From NCBI GenBank assembly GCA_050732935.1, contig JBOHRW010000238.1, positions 1 through 51,752 of the forward strand: a stretch of DNA of 51,752 nucleotides. The letters run 5' to 3'. Each line of letters opens with the position of its first letter. Within the stretch, counting starts at the first letter, position 1. Position numbers and translations under genes: made by a program. This stretch comes from DASRVA01 sp050732935 (lineage in GTDB: Bacteria > Gemmatimonadota > Gemmatimonadetes > JACCXV01 > JAHWKZ01). The notes beneath the pieces were generated by a model. The model did not search any database and was not told the DNA's origin. It was given only the letters and a program-made list of their open reading frames with translations. Positions 15,273-23,320 of the stretch are shown piece by piece.

Positions 15273-16411
15273 CGGGGCTCATCGAGCAGCCTGGCATAGA
15301 ACTCGACGTAACTATCCGCGACGCGGTCGATCAAGAAGCTCTTCAGAGTCCTCTCTCGTGCCCGCCGGGCCATGGTCGCTCTGAGTTCCCCGTCCCCCGC
15401 CAAGCGAACGATCGCGTCGACCAGCCCCTCTTCGTCCTCGGCGAGGATTCCCGTCTCTCCGTCGACGATGCATTCCGGCAAACCTCCAACTCCGGTCGCA
15501 ACCACCGGAACTCCCAGGAATCCGGCCTCGAGGACGGTCGCGGGGATCCCCTCGGTATCGCTCGTGACAACCAGGAGATCTGCCGCGTTCATCAGACTGG
15601 CTACGTCGTCGGTAGCTCCAAGGAAACACGTCCGATCGCTCACGCCACATTCATGAGCCAGCCTCTCGATGTCCCGGCGGAGAGGCCCGTCTCCCACGAT
15701 CCAACCACGCGTCCCGGGAATCGTGTCACCCACCCGCGCAAGAACTCGGACAAACCGATCGGCACGCTTCGCCCGCTCGAGCCGGCCGACGAAGATCAGG
15801 ATCATGTCATCCCCGGCAGCCCCGTGGGTTCGTCGCACCTCGCTCGAGCTGACGACGATCGGGATTCTTGCCGGGTTGATCCCGTTGGGGATCACCGTCC
15901 ATGGTGCGCGCAGCCCGTAGAGGCTGCGGGCGTCGGACAACGAGAAACTGCTCACCCCGATCACCCCATCCATTTGGGACATGATGCCGTTTCGGTAGAT
16001 CCAGACCTTCCATTTGGAACGGTGCCAGGAAGAAGGGACACCAATGTTCCTGTACACGAGCTTCCAACTCGCCCTGCTTCCCAGCGCATGCCTGGCGGCA
16101 GCTCCGTACTTCACGGTTCTCGATCCGTTGACCTGAACGATGCCTGGCTGGAACTTCCCAATGGCGTCGAGCAATCTTCGCAACAGAGCAGGATGGATGC
16201 CAGGGTACTTTTCGAAGACGTGATTGTCGGCTCCATCCAGACAGACATCCGTCTCGTGGAGCGGAAGTCCGTGCCTCCCTTCGAAGCGGTACAGGTAAAC
16301 GGTGCAGACGGCGATCCCCAGAGCTTCGAAGCGGCGGGCCAGGTCATAGGCGAAGATCTCGGCGCCCCGCCTCTGGGGTCGCTGGACGATTTGTAGAACT
16401 CTCACGTGCAT
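15257..16411 (-). CDS. GT4-family glycosyltransferase
   Basis: A 384-residue GT-B enzyme. It has the N-terminal VRVLQIVQRPQRRGAEIFAY, then IPNGINPARIP, then LIFVGRLERAKRADRFV. The donor motif TEGIPATVLEAGF (E-x7-E) is followed by GGLPECIVDGETGILA. It is predicted to act in the cytoplasm on the undecaprenyl-linked repeat unit. The ATG at 16411 is 7 nt after the stop of the upstream transferase; a longer reading to 16444 would lie inside that gene. The donor sugar is not predictable. Confidence 0.85.
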   Translation of the reverse strand: MHVRVLQIVQRPQRRGAEIFAYDLARRFEALGIAVCTVYLYRFEGRHGLPLHETDVCLDGADNHVFEKYPGIHPALLRRLLDAIGKFQPGIVQVNGSRTVKYGAAARHALGSRASWKLVYRNIGVPSSWHRSKWKVWIYRNGIMSQMDGVIGVSSFSLSDARSLYGLRAPWTVIPNGINPARIPIVVSSSEVRRTHGAAGDDMILIFVGRLERAKRADRFVRVLARVGDTIPGTRGWIVGDGPLRRDIERLAHECGVSDRTCFLGATDDVASLMNAADLLVVTSDTEGIPATVLEAGFLGVPVVATGVGGLPECIVDGETGILAEDEEGLVDAIVRLAGDGELRATMARRARERTLKSFLIDRVADSYVEFYARLLDEPRCAAA

Positions 16412-16418
16412 CGATCCG

Positions 16419-17639
16419 TCAGCGCCGAGAGGAGCGGCGGGCAATGATCGTCTCGTACAGGTCGATCATGCGCCGGGCGCTTCTTTCCAGCGTGAATCGC
16501 TCCGCGAAGATCCGGGCGCTGTGCCGACCAAAGGCCTGGGAACGCTCGGGATCGTTAAGAAGCGCGAGTATCGCTTCCGCCAGATCGTTGGACGCTCCGG
16601 GAGCCACCAGAAGAGCATTCACTCTCTCCTCCACCACTTCCCGTGTGCTTGGAATCCTTGTGGCAACCACGGGCAATCCGAGTCCCATGGCCTCGATCAA
16701 GGCTCCCCCCAGACCCTCGTAGATCGAGGGAAATACGAACAGATCCGCCGCAGCCAGGATCTCCGGAACGTCGTCTCGATGCCCGAGGAAGCGGACGTGG
16801 TCCGCCAGACTCAGCTCTCGGTGAAGGCGATGGAGTTCGTCCGTGGCGTGACCGGCACGCCCGGCGACCAGCAGGCGGAGTCGGGGACGCAGGGGCACCA
16901 GGCGGGCCATCGCCTGAAGCAGGTAGCGATGTCCCTTCTGAAATTCCTGACGACCGACCGCAACGATCACCTCGTCGTCTCCGGCGAGGCCGAGATTACG
17001 TCTGGCCCGTCGAGTCCGCTCCGGAGTGCGCTCTCCAAGTCGGGCCGGATCTCGACCACGCTCGACGACGGTGATCCGCTGCGGCGGAATGTAGAGCGAA
17101 TGTACGGCGCTATCTTTCACCGCCTGCGTGATCGCGTGGAAATGGCTCGTCAGGTATCGAGCCGTCAAGGCATCCGCGAGCCTCGTCACCCACAGTCGAC
17201 CCCGCCTGACATTGGGATCCAATCGTCGCGACGGAGCATACGACGTATTAACCAGGCTCGTGAGCACGGGGATTCCGCTGTTGACGGCGGCCAGCCTTCC
17301 AGCGATGTCCGATTCGAAGAGGGTCGTATGGATGAGATCGACGGGTTCCGCCCGGATCCAATCACGGAGCTCCAGCACGGCCCTCGGAAGGCTGCGCGCT
17401 CCTACGAACCGCAAATCGAACGATCCGGCTTCCACCAGGCCCTGGAAGCCCTCGTGAGAGGTCTTCAGGCAGGTGATTACGGAATCGATTCCAGCGGCTG
17501 CATAGATCGGCAGCAGCTCGGATAGCGAACGCTCCGCACCCCCCGCCCCCAGACTGTTGATCAGGTGAAGGATCCTCGGGCGCGTCGGATCGGACCGTGT
17601 TGGAGCCCTTGAAGTACCGCGAAGCGGCAACTGTATCAT
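16419..17639 (-). CDS. GT4-family glycosyltransferase
   Basis: A 406-residue GT-B enzyme starting MIQLPLRGTSRAPTRSDP, with RILHLINSLGAGGAERSL soon after. The donor-side motifs are VGRQEFQKGHRYLL and YEGLGGALIEAMGLGLPVV (E-x7-E), ending REVVEERVNALLV. The open frame continues 1029 nt further upstream, but that part is an out-of-frame, arginine-rich reading of the acyl-CoA-dehydrogenase gene. The ATG at 17639, just 11 nt after that gene's stop, is the sensible start. It directly follows the pyrrole-forming genes, which ties that module to glycan assembly. Confidence 0.85.
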   Translation of the reverse strand: MIQLPLRGTSRAPTRSDPTRPRILHLINSLGAGGAERSLSELLPIYAAAGIDSVITCLKTSHEGFQGLVEAGSFDLRFVGARSLPRAVLELRDWIRAEPVDLIHTTLFESDIAGRLAAVNSGIPVLTSLVNTSYAPSRRLDPNVRRGRLWVTRLADALTARYLTSHFHAITQAVKDSAVHSLYIPPQRITVVERGRDPARLGERTPERTRRARRNLGLAGDDEVIVAVGRQEFQKGHRYLLQAMARLVPLRPRLRLLVAGRAGHATDELHRLHRELSLADHVRFLGHRDDVPEILAAADLFVFPSIYEGLGGALIEAMGLGLPVVATRIPSTREVVEERVNALLVAPGASNDLAEAILALLNDPERSQAFGRHSARIFAERFTLERSARRMIDLYETIIARRSSRR

Positions 17640-17650
17640 GGCCGCCAAAC

Positions 17651-18799
17651 CTACAACCCGAGCCAGCCGGCAATGACGTTGCGCTGGATCTCGTTCGTCC
17701 CGGAGTAAAGAAGTCCGCCAACCGCGTCTCGAAGGGTCCGCTCGGCATCGTACTCCACCATGAAGCCGTTTCCCCCCAGGACCCGCACGGAGTCGAGCGC
17801 GCTCTGTACGAGCGACTCGCTCACGAACAATTTGGCGGTCGAGGCATCGGCGGCCACGTCTCGCGAGCGCCCCAACCGCGACGCTGCCTGATAGACGAGG
17901 AGCCGGCCCGCCTCGAGCCGAACCTTCATGTCGGCGATCCGGTGCGAGACAGCCTGGAATTTTCCGATTGGCTGACCCGCGACCTTCCTGTCTCTGGCGT
18001 ACTCGACGGAGCGTTCGAGCAGCCGTTGCATCACGCCAACGTGGGTCGCACCGATCAGGGTGCGCTCCCAGTCCATCGACTGAACGAAGATCGTCGCGCC
18101 AGCGCCCACTTTGCCCAGGACGTTCTCCTCCGGCACGAGGACATCGTCGAGGAGAAGCTCTCCGATCGGCGAAGTGCACAATCCCATCTTGGCGAAGGTC
18201 TGCCCATGCTCCAGCCCTGGAGTGCCAGCCTCCACCAGGAAGGCGGTCACCCCTCCGTAATAGCCTTTCTCGGGGTCGGTGACCGCGTACACCACGGCCA
18301 GATCCGCGACCGGTGCGTTGGAGCAGAATGTCTTCGTACCGCGCAGGCGGAATCCATCCTGCACGGCATCGGCTCGCGTGGTCATCGCAAACGCGTCCGA
18401 ACCGGAGCCGGGCTCGGTCATCGCGTTGACGGCGATCCATGATCCGTCGCAGAGCCTGGGGAGAAACCGGCTCTTCTGCTCTTCGTTCCCATGAAGCCAC
18501 ATGGGCACGACACATGCCAGCAGGTGGGCACAGACCGAGAACACCAGCCCACCGTCCTCGCAACCGTAGCCGAAAGCCTCCATTGCGACGGCGGTCGACA
18601 ACGGATCGAGCCCGCCCCCACCGTACTCGACGGACACCGGGAGACCCGGCAGATTCATCTCGACGCATCGCTGCCAGAGGGCACGCGAGAACTCGCCCCG
18701 CTCGTCTCGCTGGCGAGCTCCCGGCGTCAGCTCCTGCTGCGAAAACCGCACGATTTCGTCGCGTAACAGCCGCTGCTCGTCGGTCAGCGAGAAATCCAT
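17651..18799 (-). CDS. acyl-CoA-dehydrogenase-like L-prolyl-carrier protein dehydrogenase (PltE/RedW/CloN3 type)
   Basis: A 382-residue flavoprotein starting MDFSLTDEQRLLRDEIVRF. It has acyl-CoA-dehydrogenase motifs: EYGGGGLDPLSTAVAMEAFG, MTEPGSGSDA (FAD and substrate region), KTFCSNAPVADLAVVYAV, SMDWERTLIGA, GQPIGKFQAVSHRIADMKVR and VRVLGGNGF. The combination NAPVAD with LSTAVAMEAFGYGC is what I recall from PltE, RedW and CloN3. Those enzymes oxidise L-prolyl-S-carrier protein twice to pyrrolyl-2-carboxyl-S-carrier protein. It lies 5 nt after the prolyl-AMP ligase gene, which follows the carrier protein gene, as in the known pyrrole cassettes. An ordinary acyl-CoA dehydrogenase is the alternative, but context argues strongly against it. 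Confidence 0.85.
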   Translation of the reverse strand: MDFSLTDEQRLLRDEIVRFSQQELTPGARQRDERGEFSRALWQRCVEMNLPGLPVSVEYGGGGLDPLSTAVAMEAFGYGCEDGGLVFSVCAHLLACVVPMWLHGNEEQKSRFLPRLCDGSWIAVNAMTEPGSGSDAFAMTTRADAVQDGFRLRGTKTFCSNAPVADLAVVYAVTDPEKGYYGGVTAFLVEAGTPGLEHGQTFAKMGLCTSPIGELLLDDVLVPEENVLGKVGAGATIFVQSMDWERTLIGATHVGVMQRLLERSVEYARDRKVAGQPIGKFQAVSHRIADMKVRLEAGRLLVYQAASRLGRSRDVAADASTAKLFVSESLVQSALDSVRVLGGNGFMVEYDAERTLRDAVGGLLYSGTNEIQRNVIAGWLGL

Positions 18800-18804
18800 G
18801 GCGA

Positions 18805-20343
18805 TCAGCTGGCGAAGGAACCGATGCGCACGTAGTCGATCTTGTCGGTCGACGTCTTCGGCAACTGCTCGAGGAACGTGAAGCTGTCGGGAATCATGTA
18901 CAGTGGAAGCTTGTGGGTCAGAAACCTCTTCAGCGCGATCGAGGAGGGGCGCCCCTCTCCACCACGCCAACATACGAATGCTCGAACATGCAGCTCGTTG
19001 ACGGCATTGGAATCCGCCACAACCGCCACTTCATGCACGGCTGGGTGACGATACAGGGCGGCCTCGATCTCACCGAGTTCGACCCGGAAGCCCCGTCGTT
19101 TGACCATGCGATCCCGGCGCCCCAGAAACACATAGTTGCCCTCATCGTCCTCTTTTACGAGATCGCCGGTGCGGTACCAGCGACAGTCTTCTGCATCGAT
19201 ATGAAAGGCGTGAGCATTGAGGTCCGGTCGGCGCCAGTAGCCAGCCATCACAGTGCCACCGGAGACGACGAGCTCGCCACTCTCTCCAGGGTTCGTCGGC
19301 CGCTCCTGGGTATCGAGCACGAGCGTGCGATCTCCCGTGATCGGCCTGCCGATGGGATACGGCTCAACACGATCGGAAGGGACCTCTCCCACGATCTCGT
19401 AGGACGTGCAAACATTCGTTTCGGTGGGACCATAGAGATTGAAATACCGCCGCCCTGGCCAGATCTGTCCGAGGCTTCGAAGATGGCTCGGCGCAAACAC
19501 CTCCCCGGCAAAAAGCACCAGTCTGAGCTCGGCGGCCTGATATCGCTTCAGCCCACCGTACTGAACGAGGAGCCGGAGGACCGAGGGAGTCGAGTACCAC
19601 ACCGAGATCTCACACTCATCGATCAGGGGTGCGAGCAGCAGTGGATTCTTCCCGGCCTCTTCTCCGACCAGAACCACAGCGGCGCCGTGAGCCATCGGTA
19701 CATAGAGATCGAGAATGGACAGATCGAAATGAAACGGCGCGTGTGAGGAGAAACGGTCCTTCGGCGAAGGATCGAACGTCTCGGAGCACCAATCGATGAA
19801 ACATCGCGCGCTGCCGTGGGTGTGCATAACACCCTTGGGTCTCCCGGTCGAGCCGGACGTGTACAAGATATAGGCGAGATCCTCCACAGCGGGTGAACCG
19901 ACTTGCTCGGGACAAAGCACGACGAGGTCGCTCGCCAGATCCGCAAGCTGGCCGGCAACCTTGGGCTCATAAAGAGTGGCCTTCGGCGACCAGGCGCTAC
20001 GAAGCCCCTCTACGAGGTCGCGCTGCACGATGACCAGGCAGACCTCGCAATCCGCGAAGATCTCCGCTGCCCTGGATAGAGGAGCCTGCGGATCGACCGG
20101 GACATAGGCAGCCCCCGCCCGGAGCGTCCCCAGCACGGCCGCGACGCTTCCTATCGATTTCGCCGCGAGAATGCCGACTCGTTGTCCACGATCCGCGCCG
20201 AGCCCTTGGAGCTCCAGCTTCAAGGCATTCGTGAGACGCTCTAGCTCTCCATAGGTGATTCGCTTTCCACGAACTGGGTCGACGACCGCGAACCGATCGG
20301 GCCAGCTCTCTGCCGCACTCTCGAACAGTGCATGCAGCTTCAC
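18805..20343 (-). CDS. L-prolyl-AMP ligase (stand-alone adenylation enzyme, PltF/RedM/CloN4 type)
   Basis: A 512-residue adenylation enzyme. The P-loop YTSGSTGRPKGVMHTHG is at 161-177, NLYGPTETNVCT at 302-313, YRTGDLV, and a C-terminal KTSTDKIDY with the likely catalytic Lys at 501. Reading the specificity pocket by alignment to GrsA gives Asp207, Leu208, Leu211, Tyr250, Leu277, Ala279, Leu303, Val311 and Cys312, that is D-L-L-Y-L-A-L-V-C. As I recall, this is the code of the proline-activating enzymes PltF and RedM. It would load proline onto the carrier protein encoded just upstream (4-base ATGA overlap). It lacks condensation or thioesterase domains, as expected for the stand-alone type. 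Confidence 0.88.
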   Translation of the reverse strand: MKLHALFESAAESWPDRFAVVDPVRGKRITYGELERLTNALKLELQGLGADRGQRVGILAAKSIGSVAAVLGTLRAGAAYVPVDPQAPLSRAAEIFADCEVCLVIVQRDLVEGLRSAWSPKATLYEPKVAGQLADLASDLVVLCPEQVGSPAVEDLAYILYTSGSTGRPKGVMHTHGSARCFIDWCSETFDPSPKDRFSSHAPFHFDLSILDLYVPMAHGAAVVLVGEEAGKNPLLLAPLIDECEISVWYSTPSVLRLLVQYGGLKRYQAAELRLVLFAGEVFAPSHLRSLGQIWPGRRYFNLYGPTETNVCTSYEIVGEVPSDRVEPYPIGRPITGDRTLVLDTQERPTNPGESGELVVSGGTVMAGYWRRPDLNAHAFHIDAEDCRWYRTGDLVKEDDEGNYVFLGRRDRMVKRRGFRVELGEIEAALYRHPAVHEVAVVADSNAVNELHVRAFVCWRGGEGRPSSIALKRFLTHKLPLYMIPDSFTFLEQLPKTSTDKIDYVRIGSFAS

Positions 20344-20618
20344 TGTCTCGAGTCCCGTTTCTCCCGGACGATCTCGACGATGCGGTCAATCGTATCCAGG
20401 TAGTCAACGGTGACTTCGCCGGCTTCGAATTGAACCTCGAATTCCTCTTCGAGAAACGACACCAGCTTGACCGTGCCAATCGAATCGAGGATGCCCCCTG
20501 TGATCAAGGGAGCCGCATCCGTGAGTTCCGCGGGATTCTCGCCCGGCAGGAACTCATCGAGAATGTACTTGCGGACTGCCTCCCGCATTGCGGTTTCGTC
20601 GAAGGAAGCGACTTCCAT
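20340..20618 (-). CDS. peptidyl/acyl carrier protein for the pyrrole module
   Basis: A 92-residue acidic four-helix carrier protein. The phosphopantetheine attachment site is GGILDSIGTVKLVSFLEEEF with Ser46. It resembles the discrete prolyl carriers PltL, RedO and CloN5, and the neighbours on its 3' side are the prolyl-AMP ligase (ATGA overlap) and the prolyl dehydrogenase. The start has an unusually strong ribosome site, GGAGGTAAGGAA directly before the ATG. It needs a phosphopantetheinyl transferase, which is not in the window. A role as fatty-acid ACP is unlikely given the context. Confidence 0.9.
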   Translation of the reverse strand: MEVASFDETAMREAVRKYILDEFLPGENPAELTDAAPLITGGILDSIGTVKLVSFLEEEFEVQFEAGEVTVDYLDTIDRIVEIVREKRDSRQ

Positions 20619-20622
20619 TTCC

Positions 20623-20742
20623 TTACCTCCAGGTCATGGGGTCCGTTACCAATGCGGACTTCTCGTGATCCTGCATGAGTTGAAAGCCGCGCACACGCAG
20701 GACGCGAACACGCTCGGCCCCTCCATTGCGGGAGATCTTCAC
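20623..20742 (-). CDS. possible 39-residue small protein
   Basis: This small frame fills the gap between the flippase and carrier protein genes. Its GTG start overlaps the flippase stop (GTGA) and its TAA lies inside the carrier gene's ribosome site (GGAGGTAA). The product is basic, beginning VKISRNGGAERVRVLRVRGF and ending LVTDPMTWR. No family is recognised. The perfect fit between neighbours by the same overlap style used elsewhere in the operon favours translation, but length alone gives little support. It could be a coupling leader that keeps ribosomes flowing to the carrier gene. Confidence 0.4.
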   Translation of the reverse strand: MKISRNGGAERVRVLRVRGFQLMQDHEKSALVTDPMTWR

Positions 20743-22244
20743 GTCAAGGACGGTGCCGCAGCTGTGTGCTCGGAGACGTCACTGGAACCTCGAATACGGA
20801 TCCAGAACTGATCGAAGATCTTCATCGGACCCATGGATGCGAACTTCCAGAGAGCCCATGCGCAGATCAGGTACGCACCCGCAGCAGCTCCCAGACCCAC
20901 CACGAGATGAAGAACATCCGGCATCGACTGCGTCCTGACCATAGCAAGCACGGCTCCGACGACACCGCCCAATGCGAGAGCTGGAAGCAGCTGTCTACCC
21001 AGCTCCCCGAGGCCAACACCCAATGTTCGCCGCGTATAGACAGCATACGGCAGAAACTGGCTCAGCTGCCCAGCGGCGATCGCCAGAGCGACACCCCGCA
21101 ACCCCATCGCGGGAATCAAAGGAAAAATCAAGGCGTAGGTCACCCCGACACTGACGAGACTCATCCGAAAAGAGAAAGCGGGCTGCCCCATCGCATTGTA
21201 AAGGGCGGTTCCGGTCCAGGCGAGCGCACGCGCGCTTCCGGCCACAGCTAGATAGGGCAGCACGGATGCGGCCTCCAGCCACCGCTCACCCAAGACCACG
21301 CTGGTGATCGGCTCGGCGAAAAGGCACAGCACAACGCCCACCGGAACCGTTATCGAAGCGACGAAATCAACCGTTGTCAGATAAGCTCTGCGAACCCGTT
21401 CTACTTGCTCTTGGATCCGCGAATAAGCCGGGAAGGCTACCCCACCCAGCATATTGCCGAGCTCCATGGTGACGAGCTCCGCAATGCTGTACGCGAGCAT
21501 GTATATGCCAAGCGCTCGAGCCCCCAAGAATTTTCCGATGATCAGATTGTCGCCGCGATAGGTCAGAAAGAATAGAATCTGGTACAAAAACACCCATCGG
21601 CCATAATTCCACATCTCTCGTGCCCGTTGCCAATCGAAGCTCAAACGGGGCCGATAGGGGTGAAGCTGGTAGGAAAGCACGATCCGGGTAACAGCCCCGG
21701 CCACCGATCCTCCCATGAGCGCCCATACATTTCGAAAGAGCAACGCCAGAACGATGGAGACCGACAGGTCCACCGCTTTGACAGCAAAGCCTTGAATGAA
21801 TTGAGGCTTGGCCTCGAGTTCTCGCCGGAAAAGGAGCATGCCCGGACTGAGGAGTCCGGAGAAGACCACAATGACTCCGACCACTCGAAACAGCTCGGTG
21901 ACGCGTGGCTCGTCGAAGAAGGACGCGATCAGAGGCGCACCGAGAAAGAGCCCGATACCCAGAACAATCCTTCTTAGCACTTGGATCGTCCACAGGGTAT
22001 CCAGATAACCTTCGACGGATTCCCTCTTCTGGATCACGGCGCTCTGCATTCCGCTACTGGAGAAACGCTCCAGCATGGAGATGACGACGAGCGTGATTCC
22101 GAAGAGGCCGAAGTCGTCCGGGGCGAGCAGCCGTGCAAGAACGACGTTCCGGACGAACCCCAAGGAGCGCATCGTACCGCGTAGAAAGACGTTCCAGAGT
22201 CCTGCGCTCATGACGCGCTTGTACAGGGGCAGCGATTCTGGCAT
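20739..22244 (-). CDS. Wzx-type lipopolysaccharide/exopolysaccharide flippase
   Basis: A 501-residue membrane protein of the MOP/PST (WzxC-like) family with about twelve to fourteen hydrophobic segments. Typical stretches are LARLLAPDDFGLFGITLVV near the start, then SSGMQSAVIQ, and YRGDNLIIGKFLGARALGIY in the middle. It should flip the undecaprenyl-linked repeat unit across the inner membrane for Wzy-dependent polymerisation. The open frame extends to 22460, but that part overlaps the sulfotransferase gene and is low-complexity, so the ATG at 22244 is preferred. About 107 nt before this start contain an AAGGAGGT motif with no start codon near it. Confidence 0.88.
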   Translation of the reverse strand: MPESLPLYKRVMSAGLWNVFLRGTMRSLGFVRNVVLARLLAPDDFGLFGITLVVISMLERFSSSGMQSAVIQKRESVEGYLDTLWTIQVLRRIVLGIGLFLGAPLIASFFDEPRVTELFRVVGVIVVFSGLLSPGMLLFRRELEAKPQFIQGFAVKAVDLSVSIVLALLFRNVWALMGGSVAGAVTRIVLSYQLHPYRPRLSFDWQRAREMWNYGRWVFLYQILFFLTYRGDNLIIGKFLGARALGIYMLAYSIAELVTMELGNMLGGVAFPAYSRIQEQVERVRRAYLTTVDFVASITVPVGVVLCLFAEPITSVVLGERWLEAASVLPYLAVAGSARALAWTGTALYNAMGQPAFSFRMSLVSVGVTYALIFPLIPAMGLRGVALAIAAGQLSQFLPYAVYTRRTLGVGLGELGRQLLPALALGGVVGAVLAMVRTQSMPDVLHLVVGLGAAAGAYLICAWALWKFASMGPMKIFDQFWIRIRGSSDVSEHTAAAPSLT

Positions 22245-22351
22245 CCCATCTCGGACAGATACCGGTCCGCCACCCGGCTTCTGGGATGATCTATCCGCGC
22301 TGGACCTTGTGCTCTGGACCTCCTTAGCTTGCCTCGGGGCGGCGGTCAACG

Positions 22352-23320
22352 TCAGCTGTCCCCAGAGGGTAGGACCTCGATCAGTCCCGGTTCCAGAACC
22401 CCCATTCCTTCGAGTCGGGCGAGCTCGGGGGCGAGCTGCTGCATGAGGAAGCGCTGGCATTCAGCGGGCATCTCGGGTGGAACCGGGCGCGGGTTCGAAT
22501 AGCTGAAATTTCGGTAGGCGACGGGCCGCCATTCGGGAAGCCCGAGAAAACTCAGAATGCTCTGAAACACACGATCCGTCTCGCTGAAGAACCTCTCGCT
22601 CGAGAGAACGAGGAGCCGACTCCGATCCACTACCTCGAGCCAATGCTCCAGCTGTCTGGCATAACGTCCACGCTCGACATAGGAATAGCGCAATAGGTCT
22701 CCTCCGATCGGATGATCCGGATGTGCATGGAGGTTCTCCATAGCCTGCTGGATTCTCTCCGGTTCTCGGCGCAGCGCTTCCTCGAAGGAAAGCTCCTCCA
22801 TTCCCAAGCGGCGGAGATGCCGATAGTGCGAGTAGGCTCGCTCGATCGGATTCCTTAGAATGACGATGAGCCGAACGTCCGGGAGAAGTTGGGTGACCCT
22901 GCTCGGGACACGTGGATCCAGGAGATAATCAGGTGAGGCCTCGAAGTATATCGCTGGTGCTCCTCGATGTCCCGCCACACCGAGCGGAAAATGCGACCGG
23001 TACCAGTCTTCTCCCCTGGTGTAGTATTCCGTAAAGAAACGGACTTCCTTCCGGATGGAGGGCTTGCACCGAGGATGGGCGCTCAGGTATTTGAACAATG
23101 AGCTGGTTCCACATCGCTGCGCTCCGATGATCAGCAGATTGGGCAGCGCTCTCCATCGGGCGGTCGGACGACGTGCTGAAGTGCGTGCAAAAGCCAGCCG
23201 CACGCGAGTCCGGGGCGAAAGCACCCGCTTTCCGATCCTTCTCAACACCCTGTCGTTCGAGATGAGAAACGATCCTGCCACGCCCTCAAGGCTCTGCAGC
23301 ATACGTGTAGCTGTATGCAT
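22352..23320 (-). CDS. sulfotransferase
   Basis: A 322-residue PAPS-dependent sulfotransferase. The 5'-phosphosulfate loop LLIIGAQRCGTSSLFKYL is at about 62-79 and the 3'-phosphate motif RNPIERAYSHYR at 156-167. It also has KEVRFFTEYY and ASPDYLLDP, as in heparan-type sulfotransferases. It would transfer sulfate to a sugar hydroxyl or amine of the polymer or its precursor. The first 35 nt overlap the end of the BY-kinase gene; a shorter start (Met7 at 23302) is possible. Its presence predicts a sulfated, acidic polysaccharide. A small-molecule acceptor cannot be excluded. Confidence 0.87.
   Translation of the reverse strand: MHTATRMLQSLEGVAGSFLISNDRVLRRIGKRVLSPRTRVRLAFARTSARRPTARWRALPNLLIIGAQRCGTSSLFKYLSAHPRCKPSIRKEVRFFTEYYTRGEDWYRSHFPLGVAGHRGAPAIYFEASPDYLLDPRVPSRVTQLLPDVRLIVILRNPIERAYSHYRHLRRLGMEELSFEEALRREPERIQQAMENLHAHPDHPIGGDLLRYSYVERGRYARQLEHWLEVVDRSRLLVLSSERFFSETDRVFQSILSFLGLPEWRPVAYRNFSYSNPRPVPPEMPAECQRFLMQQLAPELARLEGMGVLEPGLIEVLPSGDS

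Noticed and set aside
17640..18668. Long N-terminal extension of the third GT4 glycosyltransferase frame
   Set aside because: It is arginine- and glycine-rich and lies out of frame over the acyl-CoA-dehydrogenase gene on the same strand. The transferase fold starts right after ATG 17639.
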